64,000 nucleotides of DNA, taken from contig NC_092678.1 in assembly GCF_964355755.1 (NCBI RefSeq), positions 1,633,922 to 1,697,921 on the forward strand, in the 5' to 3' direction. The DNA is from Antedon mediterranea (Eukaryota; Echinodermata; Crinoidea; Comatulida; Antedonidae). The position numbers were made by a program, and so were the translations under genes. The notes under the pieces were generated by a model, which saw only the letters and a list, made by a program, of their open reading frames with translations, searched no databases and was not told the origin of the DNA. Below, piece after piece: positions 10,201 to 23,575 of this stretch (its first letter is position 1; every line of letters begins with the position of its first letter).

Positions 10201-12987
10201 TTGGACCATACCTGATTTAAACAAAAATCATCATTAATATTACTGGTATCCAAACTGTTTTTCGATCGGATTTCTTAATATATAATTTGTGTGGTGTCTG
10301 GTAAGTTCACTGGGAGATGATCTCCTAATCTTTTTGAAGTTAAATATAGTTACTTGCAAAGGCTATGGATGAAATCGGTAAATCAGATATTTCTATTGTT
10401 TGATTTGCTAAAAAGGTAGAAGTTGTAAAAGGTTTGAATAGATAGAGAACCTATTGTGTATATTACAGTCCATTACAGTCATTTTCTAATCCTCCAATCA
10501 GGACTTAGGATTAACAAAAAAGTAGGATTAGAGGGGATATTATTGAATATTAACCAACTAATCACTTATCCATCAATGGTTAAAGCCTTAATCAGATTAC
10601 TAATTAAACAAAGTAAAATAAATTGACATAGTGATGGATAAAACGCTTAGCTTTCGTACAGGAGAAATAAATCTGTGGGAGTCTGTCTTTAAAATGAAGA
10701 TTAAAAATTTACTAAAGGTCTACATAGATGGTATTGTGCAGTTGAATTAGTGATAGAAAGGGCTTGCCGTCATAATCCAGGGTCCTCGTTGAAATTCTAA
10801 GATAGGGTGTGTTCTCATGACACAGATAGAAACTCTTTGGGACATTCTTATTAAAGGGACAGTTTCCTGTGAAATAAACAAGGGGCAATATTATGTTGTC
10901 TGCTATTCAGAGGACACCCCTATAAAGGAACACACTCCTATTAAGGGACACTGAAGGTTTTATAAATTATAGTGGACTTTTTAAACATGCATTTTAAAAT
11001 TCACAAGTACAAGTACAACAATCAGAAGAGGAAACAATCTTATCATTAGGCCTACTTTAACAAATTTGGTATTAAAATCTACAAATAAGCCGTTGCAGTC
11101 TAGTCTCGTCTGCACTAGAACAAAAGAAAATTTACTATCAAATTGGAAAAACAAAACATCAAGACATTTTTCTAATTTATTTCTTTTTGGAAACACACCT
11201 CAAACGTGAATTTACAAATATTGTTTAATATTAAAAAGTAATTGTAGGGCACCATAAAGCAAATCCATTTAATATCTTGTTAATAACCTATTGGTCCAAA
11301 GAAGGAGTGTACAACATTCCAGGTATCCGTAATCTAGAGGGGCTGTTTAGTAATCTATTATTTGAAAAACTGTACTTTGTTCCAGAGAGTGTACTACTAC
11401 TAGGTCTTTTTGCTAAATACAAAATAGTTTTCTTCTAAATATCTTGATTGGGCTCTAGATTTAACTATGCAGTTCAGAGGTTGGTACTAATGCAAATATG
11501 CTATGATGAAACAAAGGATTTTAAAGACCACAGCTTTGTGCGGTTGGCATAGCTCCCATGCTTCAGATTCCACTCATGTGGCTCAGCTTTGTGATTCCAA
11601 ATGTCGTACATTATTACCCAGAAAGGAGTTAATTTTAAGGAATGTTTGCCATCAAATCTTTTCTGTTCAATTGCTTTGTTTTTTAGCGCGTGTGTACCAT
11701 CATCTGTCCATATTTGGCTTGGCTGCTTATGATGATGTTGCTATAGTTACAGTGTCAACATTATTAGCAGAAATTTCTGTGTGAAATTTGATATATAGGT
11801 CACACTCCGATCAATTAATATTTGTGACCTGATTTCAAATTATTGTTTGGTATCACACTACCTGAAGGCAGAAAGATGCAGTAGTGTTCATTGGGGATTT
11901 TATATAAAGACAAAGACCATACCATAATTGGACCTGCCTTTGATACAGTAACTGCACAGTAGTGTCTTTTGTATCTTTATTCTTTAATAAAGAGTTCATT
12001 ACCTAATGGTTTTGATAAATTTAAATAGTCTTTTGTCTTTCCAACTATCTAACTACTTTCTGTAGAATAATTTGTTTTCGTTATTCCAAAACTATTCCAC
12101 TCTACCCTTTTCCCAATAACTGTGTCATGCTTTTGATATTAGCTATACCCCACCACACCATTGTGTAGCTAGCTATACCATACCCCAGATATACACTGCA
12201 CCACGCCCTTTTTACTGTAGCAGATCATTCAGTACCACTGTCAAGTACATGCAACCAACCCTTATTTCTACCAAACTCTTTTCATGATCTTTCTACAGCT
12301 TTTGGGGGAAAGAAACCTATATATATGTAAATCATAGTATTATTACTATTTCTTAGAAATCCAACTCTGTTCCCACACTTGAGTGATATAATAGTTTTAT
12401 TGAACCAGGACCCAAGAAGATCAGGAAGGATATAATAGTTAATACCGATCCGGATTGATGATGTCGTCACACCTTACAGCCAAGGAAGACAGGATTCCTA
12501 ACCTTTATGAAACATAACATAAATGGCGGCGCATACGTACAATATTTGGCATATACTGTACCTTCTCAAATTTTGGTTTTGATTTTGTATTTATTTTACC
12601 AATTTTTAATCTTTAAGAAGCAGTCTGTTTGGCTAGAATGTTTTGCTAATTCAGTCTCGAACATTTTTTTATACATGCACTGGACAAACCTTCAACTGTG
12701 ATGGCATTTATCAATAATCATTTAACATAAATAAATACCAGTAATTTTACTGAGACACACTTTTTTCTAAGTCTGATATTAGAAATGTCAATCAATTTGT
12801 ATAAAACATCCAAAAATATTCTTTATCGACCTTGGTAAATTATTGAAACTTCATCATAAATCAATTTTGTCTTTCAAAATTATATGCAACCACCATCTTC
12901 TCCCAATAATGTTTAACAAGTTCACATTTAGAGTTAATGAAGTTCAAACTAAGTATAAAAAAGCAACATCATTTCAACATTATCCTT
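10201..12987. other. Mostly unique AT-rich sequence
   Basis: The only structure noticed is a diverged 'CCCCTATTAAGGGGACA'-type dispersed repeat at about 10850-10955 (AAGGGACAGTTTCCTGTGAAA, then GAGGACACCCCTATAAAGG). Open frames at 10981-11196, 11503-11784, 12282-12470 and 12507-12701 have no family features. Confidence 0.55.
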
Positions 12988-13471
12988 GATTATGAATAAG
13001 TCGTTCACATGGTTAATCATCATGACCTCTTGATCATGAATAAGTCGTTCACATGGTTAATCATCATGACCTCTTGATCATGAATAAATCGTTCACATGG
13101 TTAATCATCATGACCTCTTGATTATGAATAAGTCGTTCACATGGTTAATCATCATGACCTCTTGATCATGAATAAGTCGTTCACATGGTTAATCATCATG
13201 ACCTCTTGATTATGAATAAGTCGTTCACATGGTTAATCATCATGACCTCTTGATCATGAATAAGTCGTTCACATGGTTAATCATCATGACCTCTTGATTA
13301 TGAATAAGTCGTTCACATGGTTAATCATCATGACCTCTTGATCATGAATAAGTCGTTCACATGGTTAATCATCATGACCACTTGATCATGAATAAGTCGT
13401 TCACATGGTTAATCATCATGACCACTTGATCATGAATAAGTCGTTCACATGGTTAATCATCATGACCACCT
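12988..13471. repeat. 44-bp tandem array, 11 copies
   Basis: The unit starts GATTATGAATAAGTCGTTCA and ends CATCATGACCTCTT. Units differ mainly at GATTAT versus GATCAT. From unit 4 to unit 9 these alternate strictly, giving an 88-bp dimeric higher-order repeat; the last units carry GACCACTT. Diverged relatives occur downstream at 13553-13720. Confidence 0.95.
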
Positions 13472-13552
13472 TACTATATTTTATGTAACTCTAGAAATAT
13501 TAAAACTTTAGAATACAAAAGCACAAAAAAGTACATATAATTTTTAATGATT

Positions 13553-13720
13553 TTTCTTGATAATGATTAACTTGTTCACATTATTGGTCATGATCATCTT
13601 ACTATGTTGTAACTCTACACCTATTCAGAATTTTAAAAACAAGAGAGGGCAAAAAGTACTCATCATTTTCTTGATCTTAAGTAACACGTTCACATTGTTG
13701 GTCTTGATCAACTTTATAAT
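13553..13720. repeat. Decayed relatives of the 44-bp repeat
   Basis: TTGATAATGATTAACTTGTTCACATTATTGGTCATGATCATCTT-like and CTTGATCTTAAGTAACACGTTCACATTG-like stretches retain the order of words in the 44-bp unit with many changes. They look like old flanking copies left outside the homogenised core. Confidence 0.6.
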
Positions 13721-14834
13721 TTCTTTTCATGTAAACGCACTTAATTGCAAATACCGTGAAAGCTTATTTGAACGATTACAATCATAAATGTTTTCAATTT
13801 TAGGAAAACATTGGAGATATGCCAACATATACGATTGATACCTTACAAACTGGTATTGATTTTGTTTTATGAATTGTTGTCTTAATTACTATAGTACATT
13901 CAAGGGTAATGTTATGTCAATCATTAAAAAAAATAAACTGGTAGGAATTATTACTATTTGATTAACTTAATACTGTAACATGATTGATAAACACTGGTAA
14001 ACGTTTGCAATATCCTATTTTAACTTATTAAATTTGTAACCGTAGTTTTTTGCAACAATGTGTATATTGTACATTTTAATTTTTATTTATTATGTATCCG
14101 TTTTATCATACCATACTAATATTTGCCAATCCTCAAGAAGGTTTGGGAAGAATAATAAATATATAATAAATTATTATTAGAATTTTATATTATATAATAA
14201 AAATATCCATATGAAAGTAACATTCCTGTAATATAATTTTATATTTGCAAGAATTTTTAAAAATAAACTATACATTTTAAAAACATGTAAAGATAATATA
14301 ATATTATAAGTACAACGTAAAATAATAGTATTGTACATTTATTAAAAGAAACTGTATCGTAGTGATCGCAGAATACATGAATGAGCGTGGGATGCCTCGT
14401 TTAACGAGTTCCATAACAACGTTTGATAGTATAAGCATACTAGATTTCATATCGTGTTACAAATGAGTTCACAAAACGACATACAAAATCAGCCGACATA
14501 GTGCTTAAGGCTCTACTTATATAAGTGATGAGACAGTCTTCAACTTTAATTCGGCCGTATAATCGCACAGCTCGCCGCCTCGTTGTTCGTAATATGAAAA
14601 GTCCGTCATTTTACATAAAACTTGTCCTCAATTTGTTTATAATTAATAAGAAATTGGTGGGTTATGGTTTAGTATTTCACTATGGTTTACAATGTGACCT
14701 AGTTCTTAATAGAAATTATCAGCCAACACAGTTGTAATCCCAATAAAGTGCTTTTATTTTAAGTCTGTTTGAAATACTGTAACCCACCTTCCTTGCTTAT
14801 AAACAAGCTTTCATCCTCATATCATCTTTTTGTT
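13721..14834. other. No feature seen; very AT-rich
   Basis: Includes a run of TATAATAAA-type sequence around 14150-14340. No supported gene. Confidence 0.6.
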
Positions 14835-14987
14835 CTGTCTACACTATCAAACTAATTTGACAAAAAAGTGTGATGTGCCCAAATTTGGTAGTGATATGTT
14901 TAAATTTGGTAGTGATATGACATCATTATGTCCATATATGGGCACATCACACTTTTTTTGTCACATAATGTTTGATAGTGTAGACAG
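14835..14987. mobile_element. TATCAAAC foldback MITE, complete reference copy
   Basis: CTGTCTACACTATCAAAC at the left and its exact reverse complement at the right define a 153-bp element. Subterminal GTGTGATGTGCCCA pairs with TGGGCACATCACAC, so the arms can pair over more than 40 bp. The middle holds two copies of AATTTGGTAGTGATATG. No coding capacity. This is the cleanest copy in the window. Confidence 0.92.
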
Positions 14988-16735
14988 GAAGGATTTTAGT
15001 CTATAAAAATCTTGATCCTTAGCCTCACTTTAAGTATCAGTTTTCTTATTTAAACAAGTATACAACTCCATGTTTCACACTTTACTTCAATGTTGAATAA
15101 TTTGTCAAAAGATTTGTCAACGACCTACTTCTGTTTGATATATGGCCATATTTTGTCGCATAATTAAAGTAGTATTAGTACTTGTCAGGAGTTTATAATA
15201 TAAATGAAATTCTCAAATATTACAAAAATAATTTGCGCATTAAATATTTCTTAGAAATTTAATAATTTTCCCAATTATTGTAAAGTTATTAAAAGGTGTA
15301 TGCACCCCCACCTCCATTTCTGTCTTACTGTAGTAGAAGCTCTCTTAAGGGGAACAAAGTGTGGTTTCTACTGGATATGCATCGCAAGGATGTAGAGTTT
15401 TAGAAAATTAAAGTTATTAATAATCGAATATAATAATTTATAAATATTAAGAAGATAAATAAATTCTTTGATACAGTATCTATGTTGTATCACTTGCAAC
15501 ATTATTATGAATTTTTCTCGAATTGTACGAGTCGACCGATATTGATGGATTTATCTCAAACCACTCGATGTCAGGTAGGAATCGTTAAGATTTAATGTAT
15601 TGTATTGTGGCGCTTGTCTGTAATGAGATGCAATCGAGATGATTTTACTGTAAAAAATCGCATTAGTTGGTCATTGTCGGGTGTACACACAGTCTGACAG
15701 GTGAAACATAGAGTATCATCGTGTCACAAGTTCACAGAATAATCAAATGATTAGATTTGCAAGAGATTTCCAATTCATTGCTTTTGATATTATTAATGAC
15801 ATTTGTTTGATTAACTCTGTCTCTTTGTATTTTCTTCGAAAGAACAAAACCTGCCTAGTTACTCGTAGCCCGTGTAAAATGTAGTTATCCCTCAAAGCAG
15901 TCTTCTTAAAAACATACAATTACAGTTGATCACCTATCTAGGGGACACATCAAAGTGGTTGCCATAGTGTTGAAATGTATATTTCCCGTCATTCATTCAC
16001 TAGCAGTATAGTTAGGCCTATTGCTTTATAAACATGGTAAAACCACCACCAAGGATAGGCAGAGGTTGACCCTCAAAATATTGTCTATGTTTTTATGCAC
16101 AATGTTAGGTTTCCTTCATTAATAAAGACTTTATAAAACCAGCTGCTTATGCTAAGTGTGTTACTTCCTGAAGTCGTTAAATAGATAAATAATAAAGAGA
16201 TAAATCCTGGAACTTTAGTACTATTATTTAAAAAATATCATTATAATGTAACATCTTTGAACATTTTGAGTAAATATCAATATTTATGATTCCGTAGAAA
16301 ACATTACCGCAAATGTTTGTAATGACAGTTCACAGAAATTTCTAATTGAATCAAACTAATATGTTTTATCTGCTCAGAATGATCTTCCAATATTTCTTTG
16401 AAATCTGCTTACTGAGCTATGACGATGATGTTTGCGACAACATTGACATTCAGCGAACTTTGCAAGGCCTTAGATGATGAGAAATGGTGATAATCTAAGA
16501 TAATGTTAAAAAAAACCAACTTAAATTGTAAGTTTTTATTTTGTGATGCATTAATCACTTTCTTCAATAGTTGATTAACTTTGACATATTACATCTCACA
16601 GAAGTGTAACATTGAAAGCCAACTAGAGGTTTTGTTGTACACTTGTATATTTGCATATTAATACAACTACTGTATAAGCCTACCCCAAACTGCTCATTTC
16701 AGTGGTTAATCAAGCACCTCTATTTACTAGTGTTC
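14988..16735. other. No feature seen
   Basis: AT-rich unique sequence with no coding signal recognised. Confidence 0.6.
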
Positions 16736-17160
16736 AAACCCCCTTCCAGCAATTCAGTTTCCCTTCAGCAATTCAATTTCCATTCTAACATTCCTTCTGT
16801 TCTTCTATAAGTTCAATATTTCTTCTAGTATTTCAATCTCTACCTCTAATAGTTCAATCTTTCCTTCCAGCAGTTCATATTTCCATTCCAGAAGTTCAAT
16901 ATTTCCTTCCAGCAATTCAATCTTTCCTCCAACATTTCAATCTCTCTTCCAACATTTCAATCTCTCTTCAAGAATTTCAATCTTCCAGCATTTCAATTTC
17001 TCTTCCAGTATTTCAATCTTCCAGCATTTCGATCTCTTTTCCAGTATTTCAATCTTCCAGCATTTCAATCTCTATTCCAGTATTTCAATCTTCCAGCATT
17101 TCAATCTCTCTTCCAGAATTTCAATCTTCCAGCATTTCAATCTCTCTTCCAGCAATTCTT
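16736..17160. repeat. Pyrimidine-rich degenerate minisatellite
   Basis: TTCCAGCATTTCAATCTCTC and TTCCAGTATTTCAATC words alternate with substitutions, giving an approximately 17-36 bp unit. The plus strand is almost all C/T with scattered A/G. Copies are most regular between 16920 and 17155. Confidence 0.85.
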
Positions 17161-17980
17161 TCAAATTGTATCAACAACATCAAATAGTTAGCAAACTGTA
17201 AACTGTTTAGACATCAGCACACTGAAACTCTGGTCCAAAAGTAGTTTTTATCGGAGAGTAAAATTGAATCTATTTATGTAAATTATAATTTTATTAAGTG
17301 TATGTATGTGAAAGAAACCACCTGTTTGATAAAATTCAGACAGGATTAGAATTTTTATAGCAGTACATTGAACCTTCTCGTTATCATTAGTTGATACCAA
17401 ACAATCAATCGTTTATTTATTAACCAATATTTCCCTTTCTATGTGGGGACATCAAAGGTAGATAAATCGGTTATCACAAACCGCCTTCTACTAATATGCT
17501 GTATATTAATATCTTGTCCGTAATTTAGTAATCGGTCTGACTTTGAAGTAATAATTTCCTGGCCAGAAGTACATTAGTAAATTAAATAGATTATTATATT
17601 GTGTTGTTAGTTTTATAATGGTTGTATACAACTGTCTGGCAAGTGTGTTTTTTTCTTGAGTTTGGCGGTTAAAGATTTATATTAATTGTATCAATATTTG
17701 CACTTATCTTGTGACGTAGTTTAAGGGGATGTGGTCTGGGAATCGCAGCTGATACGTATACTAAAGTAAACACTGTCGTTTACAGAGCAATTATTTCGGC
17801 TCCTTCTCGATTCCATGTTTATTGTGTAATTATTATTCTGATTATCAGAAATACGGGAAAGTCCCAAACTTTTGAATGAGCAATTTATTCATATAATATA
17901 ATATCTGTTTTGTTTATTACACCATTTAATAAAAAAAGTAATTTATATGTTTTTTAGGCTATTTTTAGTAGAGAGCATTT
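17161..17980. other. No feature seen
   Basis: AT-rich unique sequence. Confidence 0.6.
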
Positions 17981-17984
17981 TTGA

Positions 17985-18385
17985 GTGGAGAACTTATTTG
18001 ATGGGAAAACTTATTTGAGTGGACAACCTATTTGATTTAGAGGTTATTTGAGTGAAGAACTAATTTAAGTTAAGAACTTAGTTGATTAGAAAACTTAGTT
18101 GGTTAGAGAACTTAGTTGGTTAGGGAACTTATTTGAGTGGAGAACTTAGTTGATTAAAGAACTTATTTGAGTGGAGAACTTGTTTTAGTTTATAGGTTAT
18201 ATATGTCTTATGAGATTACTTATTTAAGTAGAGAGATTATTTGAGCAAAACTTATCTGAGGAGAAAACTTATTTGAGTGGAAAACTACTTAGTGGAAAAC
18301 TAATTGGAGTGTGCATGAGGTTTATTTGAGTTGAGAGCTTATTTGAATGGAGAATCTATTTAAATAGAGAGCTTATTTTAGGGTA
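17985..18385. repeat. Degenerate ~17-18 bp repeat (AGTGGAGAACTTATTTG)
   Basis: The word GAGTGGAGAACTTATTTG and variants (GATTAGAAAACTTAGTTG, AGTGGAAAACT) recur roughly twenty times without strict phase. Probably an old, eroding array. Confidence 0.75.
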
Positions 18386-21300
18386 TGTTGGGAAGGTACT
18401 TATTTGTTTCTTCTTCTTTGGCATGCTTATTTGAGCTAAGTGTTTATTTTAGTCAGTATAGGATGTTTTGATTCTCAACAGGGTACCATTCAAGTGCCAA
18501 TCAAGAGCAAATCATTTGGGTGTGGTCAAATTGCCTACTCACTCTGTTTTTTCACTGGTAGTTGCTAAAGTCCAGATTAATTAGTTACTACTTCAGGTTT
18601 GTTGAGATTCAGTAGTTTAATTTCAACTGATTGATAACTAAAATCTATTTACAACTGATTGGATTAAAATTTAACCTGGGAATTAGTTAATGATTAACTT
18701 CAATGTAATACTACCAGTAGGCCTACGGATTTCTAAACTTAAAATGAGTGAATGGTTAGACGTGGGTGCTGTAAACTCGTCCAATTACAATATACTAATA
18801 TTAGACCTTGGTTGGTATTGTTTGGTGATGAACACATTTTGTGATAAAATTATAAACCACATACTCTGCTGTATCTAGTCACCCAAAGATATTACTATAA
18901 GGTCCAATCTTTCAGTTTCAGTAATAATTAATTACCTTCTGTTTAATTAATATTTTAGAATTATACATTTTTGTTTGCTATAAACTCTACTAAAGTCGGA
19001 TGACCTCGCAATGATTTGATTCCAAATTTCCACATGAACTGTATGTTCAGTAACATAAATAGTATAAACAGTAATTCCAGATCATTAAAAAAAAATCGGT
19101 TAATGTTATTTTAAATGATCGTTGTCTCATATAACCCCTAAACACAAATCATTAACTGTTTCAACTTTATCGATTTAAAAGTCAAAGAGACTGTATATTA
19201 TCGGTAATATTTGTACGGATCTCAATACTTGATACCATTTCCTCGTTGTTGCGATAAAACACTCGATGACCTACATAACCGGTAATCAAACTCATGTTCA
19301 CGTCTCACCTACTTACACATAAATATTTACGGGATGATTTAGCAAATGTTATCAGCAAGGTTCAGAAGTACAATATACAGTGAGTGTAATATTCCATGTC
19401 AGTGTTTTCCGATTCATTTAATTATTGTATTGTTTCTCACGTCTTATATGATTATATAATTTTATTGATAATATGGTATCATTTTTTTCTAATAATTTAA
19501 TGACACATTTAACCTTGGAGGCTTAAAGATTTTCTGACTGTAATGTCCAGCTTATTATACTGGTACTTTCATTAAAATTAATTTATAAAATCACATAAAT
19601 TAATTTTCATCCATTCTCACGTTTCATGTATTTTGGCTTTTATTAAAACAGATAGAGATAGTTAAATTTTACACCCCACATATGAACAAACTAGTGGCAT
19701 ATCCAGGAAAAAATATGAAATAAAAGGTTAAAAGATGGGCCAAAAATAGTATTTCTAAAATCTTCTAAAAATATTTATTTTCATGTGTGACAATTTATAT
19801 TATACAATATACCAAAATATATACCATATTTATACCATATTTTTTTAAATATGCCAAATAATTTATTGTATTTTAAAATACCACCATTATCAGTGCAGTA
19901 TATTTTTGGCAGCAGTAACAGGTCTGTCATATTCCCACATAGACTTAGACCTAGATTAGGTTACTCAGCGCCATAAATGGGCGTGTTGAATTGATTGATC
20001 GTTAGTTAATGATTAATTAGTATCCAACCACAATTATTAATAATACCTGATTGGAATTAAACAATCAATAATATCTATTTCAATCATTTTGTTTACGTGT
20101 AATATTTATCCAAAATTGAAATGTAGTATACAAGGCTCTGCTAGTTATTTATACTATACAGTACTACTACCAACTATATGCAGCCTGCATATATAGCAAT
20201 TAGATGTTAAAATTGATTTTTATTACAAGTAAAAGTAGAGTTATGTAAGTGTTGTTGGCTACAGCTGTTTAAAGAATAATGACCTAAATATTCTACATAG
20301 TTTAATTTAACACAATCTTTGTGTAACTATTGCTAATTAAACGAACAAAGCTTTCAAATATTCAAATCTTGCGTATACACAGATAAAAGCCTTGGTCACA
20401 GAGTTACTTCTTCACAAAAGTGTAAGATTGAATTTGCCCACAATTATTTAAAGAATTTCTTTGAAGAAATAGAGAACTTTAAAGTAAATTGTTGGTCTAT
20501 TGTAACTGTTTGAATAGAACACAATAAGGATTACTTAAAAACTGTTGGTTTAAAAGTTTACGCTTTAAAGTGATACTAACTGCTTGTGAACTGTTAGTCA
20601 TTGAAGGCTATCATCTTCAGTCCTTCTATATATTACTGTACTATATTAAAGTTAGGTGCTCGTCTCTTCTGAAATTTTAAATTTTCACTACCCACCCCAA
20701 TTTCCCAGCACAGATTGTCATATTTTATAATAATAATTATATTTAAAGCATCTTTGTCTCATCTGTTTTTAACCTTCGTTCTTCTTATTTCATACATAGA
20801 TATCGTAAATTGTTTAATTTTGTGGGTGTATAATGCTATTTAAAAGATTATCTACCATTCCTTAGTATAGGTCCTTGTACTGTAGTACGTCAGTACATAG
20901 TTTTGTGTATTAATATCATATGTTCGATGTCATTATATGTTTAGTGACTCTTATTATTATTGATTGATCGATAGATGTTTGGTTTTTATTTCAGCTATCT
21001 GCATCATACGTTTGTATATTACAAATAATGATGCAACAATGAATGTATTATATCTATAGATTTTGTATCATTAATATATAATGTCTAAAGTACTTCTAAG
21101 CCTGCTATTGGTCAATTTAAATTATATGGACATGTTCAATCGACTTCTTAAATTGGCAGCAATTTGAACAAAAAAGGGGTAATGACCACACCCTCCTAAG
21201 ACCTCCTATTCTGATGCATTCAAAGATATTTTGAAATGAAACTTTGAGAATGAGAAAATTTACTTAACTCATGTCCAGTCAAAAAAGCTGCATACAAACC

Positions 21301-21765
21301 CGACTTGACTGCATAATTATAAAATCAATAAAACGTGTTAGTTAATATAAATGCTAATTTTAACCAATGTCCAGCAATGTAAATACTTATTAACTTGCTC
21401 ATTAACTAACTAATTAACTTATGGTCCATTCATTTAATTCCTGAATTATTACTCTGTTATTGAAAAAGATAACAAACTGAAATATCTAATTTTAAACACA
21501 CCTTTAAAAATATTGTGTGTCTGTATTGTATTTTAACTGAACCACACCTTGTAAACATTCAAACCATGTTTCACTCCCAATAAACTCTTCTTTGCCACAA
21601 TTTCCTAACCAATGTCTAACCATAGAATAGATTTTTTAATGCATTGCCATCTCCACCCACTACACAGACCTCCTTTTCCTTTCTCCATAAACATTGATAA
21701 CCTAACCATAACACTTTTAATGTTTATAGTAGATGTATTTTCTTCGAAGTCTTTCCTAAAATTAT
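18386..21765. other. Long AT-rich stretch, no gene seen
   Basis: No exon-like segments, RNA genes or dispersed repeats recognised. An open frame at 18690-18878 and the start of one at 21612 lack protein features. Confidence 0.55.
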
Positions 21766-22399
21766 TTAAAGCCCCATTCTCTACGTTTTTTAGATCTAAT
21801 TTAAGATCACAAACTATATTTAATGTAAAAATAATACTATATGGTCTTATTGCGATAACTTTTTTCGTCTTTAAACGGTTAAAAATGTGAAAAATAAGTC
21901 GATTCTAATAATTATAGCGGCCCGCTATAAATCCCAAAATGCATTGCGCGCGGATTGATATTTTTGTTTTTCACCTGTAATTCGCCCACTTTTCGATCGA
22001 TCGTGAGGCCAAAACAAATGGAAGACTCCTAACTTTTCAGCGAAAATACCGGGTTTTCCCCAATTTGTATCAACGGAGTCTGGCAAAAATAGAAAGACAA
22101 TTAATGCAGCAACTATACAACGTCAGGCTAGGTATATAGCTAGCGTACGATGTTCGTACGTTACCGATGTTTACCAGCTAGGCCTACAAAACTAAGCCTA
22201 GCTAGGCTAGGCCTAAGACCGTCCACGAGAGGTCGATCGCCGCGAGCTACTTAGGTAGTGCATTGTTTTTCACTTTTTATCATAATTTACCATAAAACGT
22301 ACATTTAAGACAAGGAATGACATGGTTTAATGTTTTTAAAGTGATATATATGTATTATTTTCCAAAAAACGTCCAAAATTGCAGGGAAGGGGTCTTTAA
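21766..22399 (-). mobile_element. TTAA-flanked TIR element, copy 2 (634 bp, inverted)
   Basis: Read on the minus strand this is nearly the same sequence as 6009-6640, with TTAA at both ends. Visible differences include CGGGCC in place of AATC within the TATAG...CTATA palindrome, and a few small indels. High identity means the two insertions are fairly young. An open frame at 21612-21890 that enters it is an accident. Confidence 0.92.
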
Positions 22400-23175
22400 C
22401 TATTTTCTCCCACTTCCCTTAAACTTTATCCATACATAACAAGTAACCTCCTTTCGCAGCCCACATTATATTTTGATCTTCTAAATCAATCCTAACAACG
22501 ATAATGTTCAGTATTTTTGGTTGTTGCTATCTTTCTGTTTTTACTCTGCCAAACCAAACTTGGTCCTATCGATACGGCAACAACGTTAGTTCAGTTGGCC
22601 AAAGCAATGCCAAGTAAGGTAAATCATGCAGTAACACTCCTTTTTAGTTTAGTTAGCCAAAGCAATTAAAAGGTAAATCGCAGCATAAGACTCCTGCCAA
22701 CAGTCACTGATTGGTTTTGATCTGTTCGACATTGGGTACGTAGCATAAATGTGATGTTTTGCATCCTTCCCGGTTATAATACATTACATATGCCACCTAC
22801 TGTTTAGCGCAGAATGTTGTTCCAATTTGACAACTCATCCCTCGTGAGTTTTGTAATTATTCTGGGGATGTGATTTACCGTTTCATCATATTGATGAATT
22901 TCCTGTGTTTTACCATTACATTATTTGATAGACAGGGTCACTGAGTATATCAGCCTCTTCTCATTATTTTTGGTGATAATGTTATTAGCCAGGATTGGAT
23001 TGACAGTACTCAGGGTGTAATAACTCCTAAATGGAACCAATGACTTCCATGTATCATTAAAAATTGTAAAAAAAAAATAAACATTTTTTCTTATGAGTAA
23101 TAGCATTGCAAGTGGTATTGCAGTGTCTTTATTTTTTAGGTGATTTTCTCTAGGTATATCGCCTATTCCTTGTTT
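22400..23175. other. No feature seen
   Basis: Unique sequence. AGTTAGCCAAAGCAAT-like words occur twice (22595-22680). No coding evidence. Confidence 0.55.
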
Positions 23176-23575
23176 GCTTATGTTGGTTTATCTTTCCATT
23201 GGTAAATAGGGCTTATGTTGGTTTATCTTTCCATTGGTAAATAGGGCTTATGTTGGTTTATCTTTCCATTGGTAAATAGGGCTTATGTTTGTTTATCTTT
23301 CCATTGGTAAATAGGGCTTATGTTGGTTTATCTTTCCATTGGTAAATAGGGCTTATGTTGGTTTATCTTTCCATTGGTAAATAGGGCTTATGTTGGTTTA
23401 TCTTTCCATTGGTAAATAGGGCTTATGTTGGTTTATCTTTCCATTGGTAAATAGGGCTTATGTTTGTTTATCTTTCCATTGGTAAATAGGGCTTCTGTTG
23501 GTTTATCTTTCCATTGGTAAATAGGGCTTATGTTGGTTTATCTTTCCATTGGTAAATAGGGCTTATGTTGGTTTA
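23176..23575. repeat. 35-bp tandem array, 11.4 copies
   Basis: The unit begins GCTTATGTTGGTTTATCTTT and ends CCATTGGTAAATAGG. Variants are single bases (TGTTTGT for TGTTGGT; TTCTGTT once). The variant TGTTTGTTT appears in units 4 and 9, suggesting block duplication of about five units. Confidence 0.95.
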
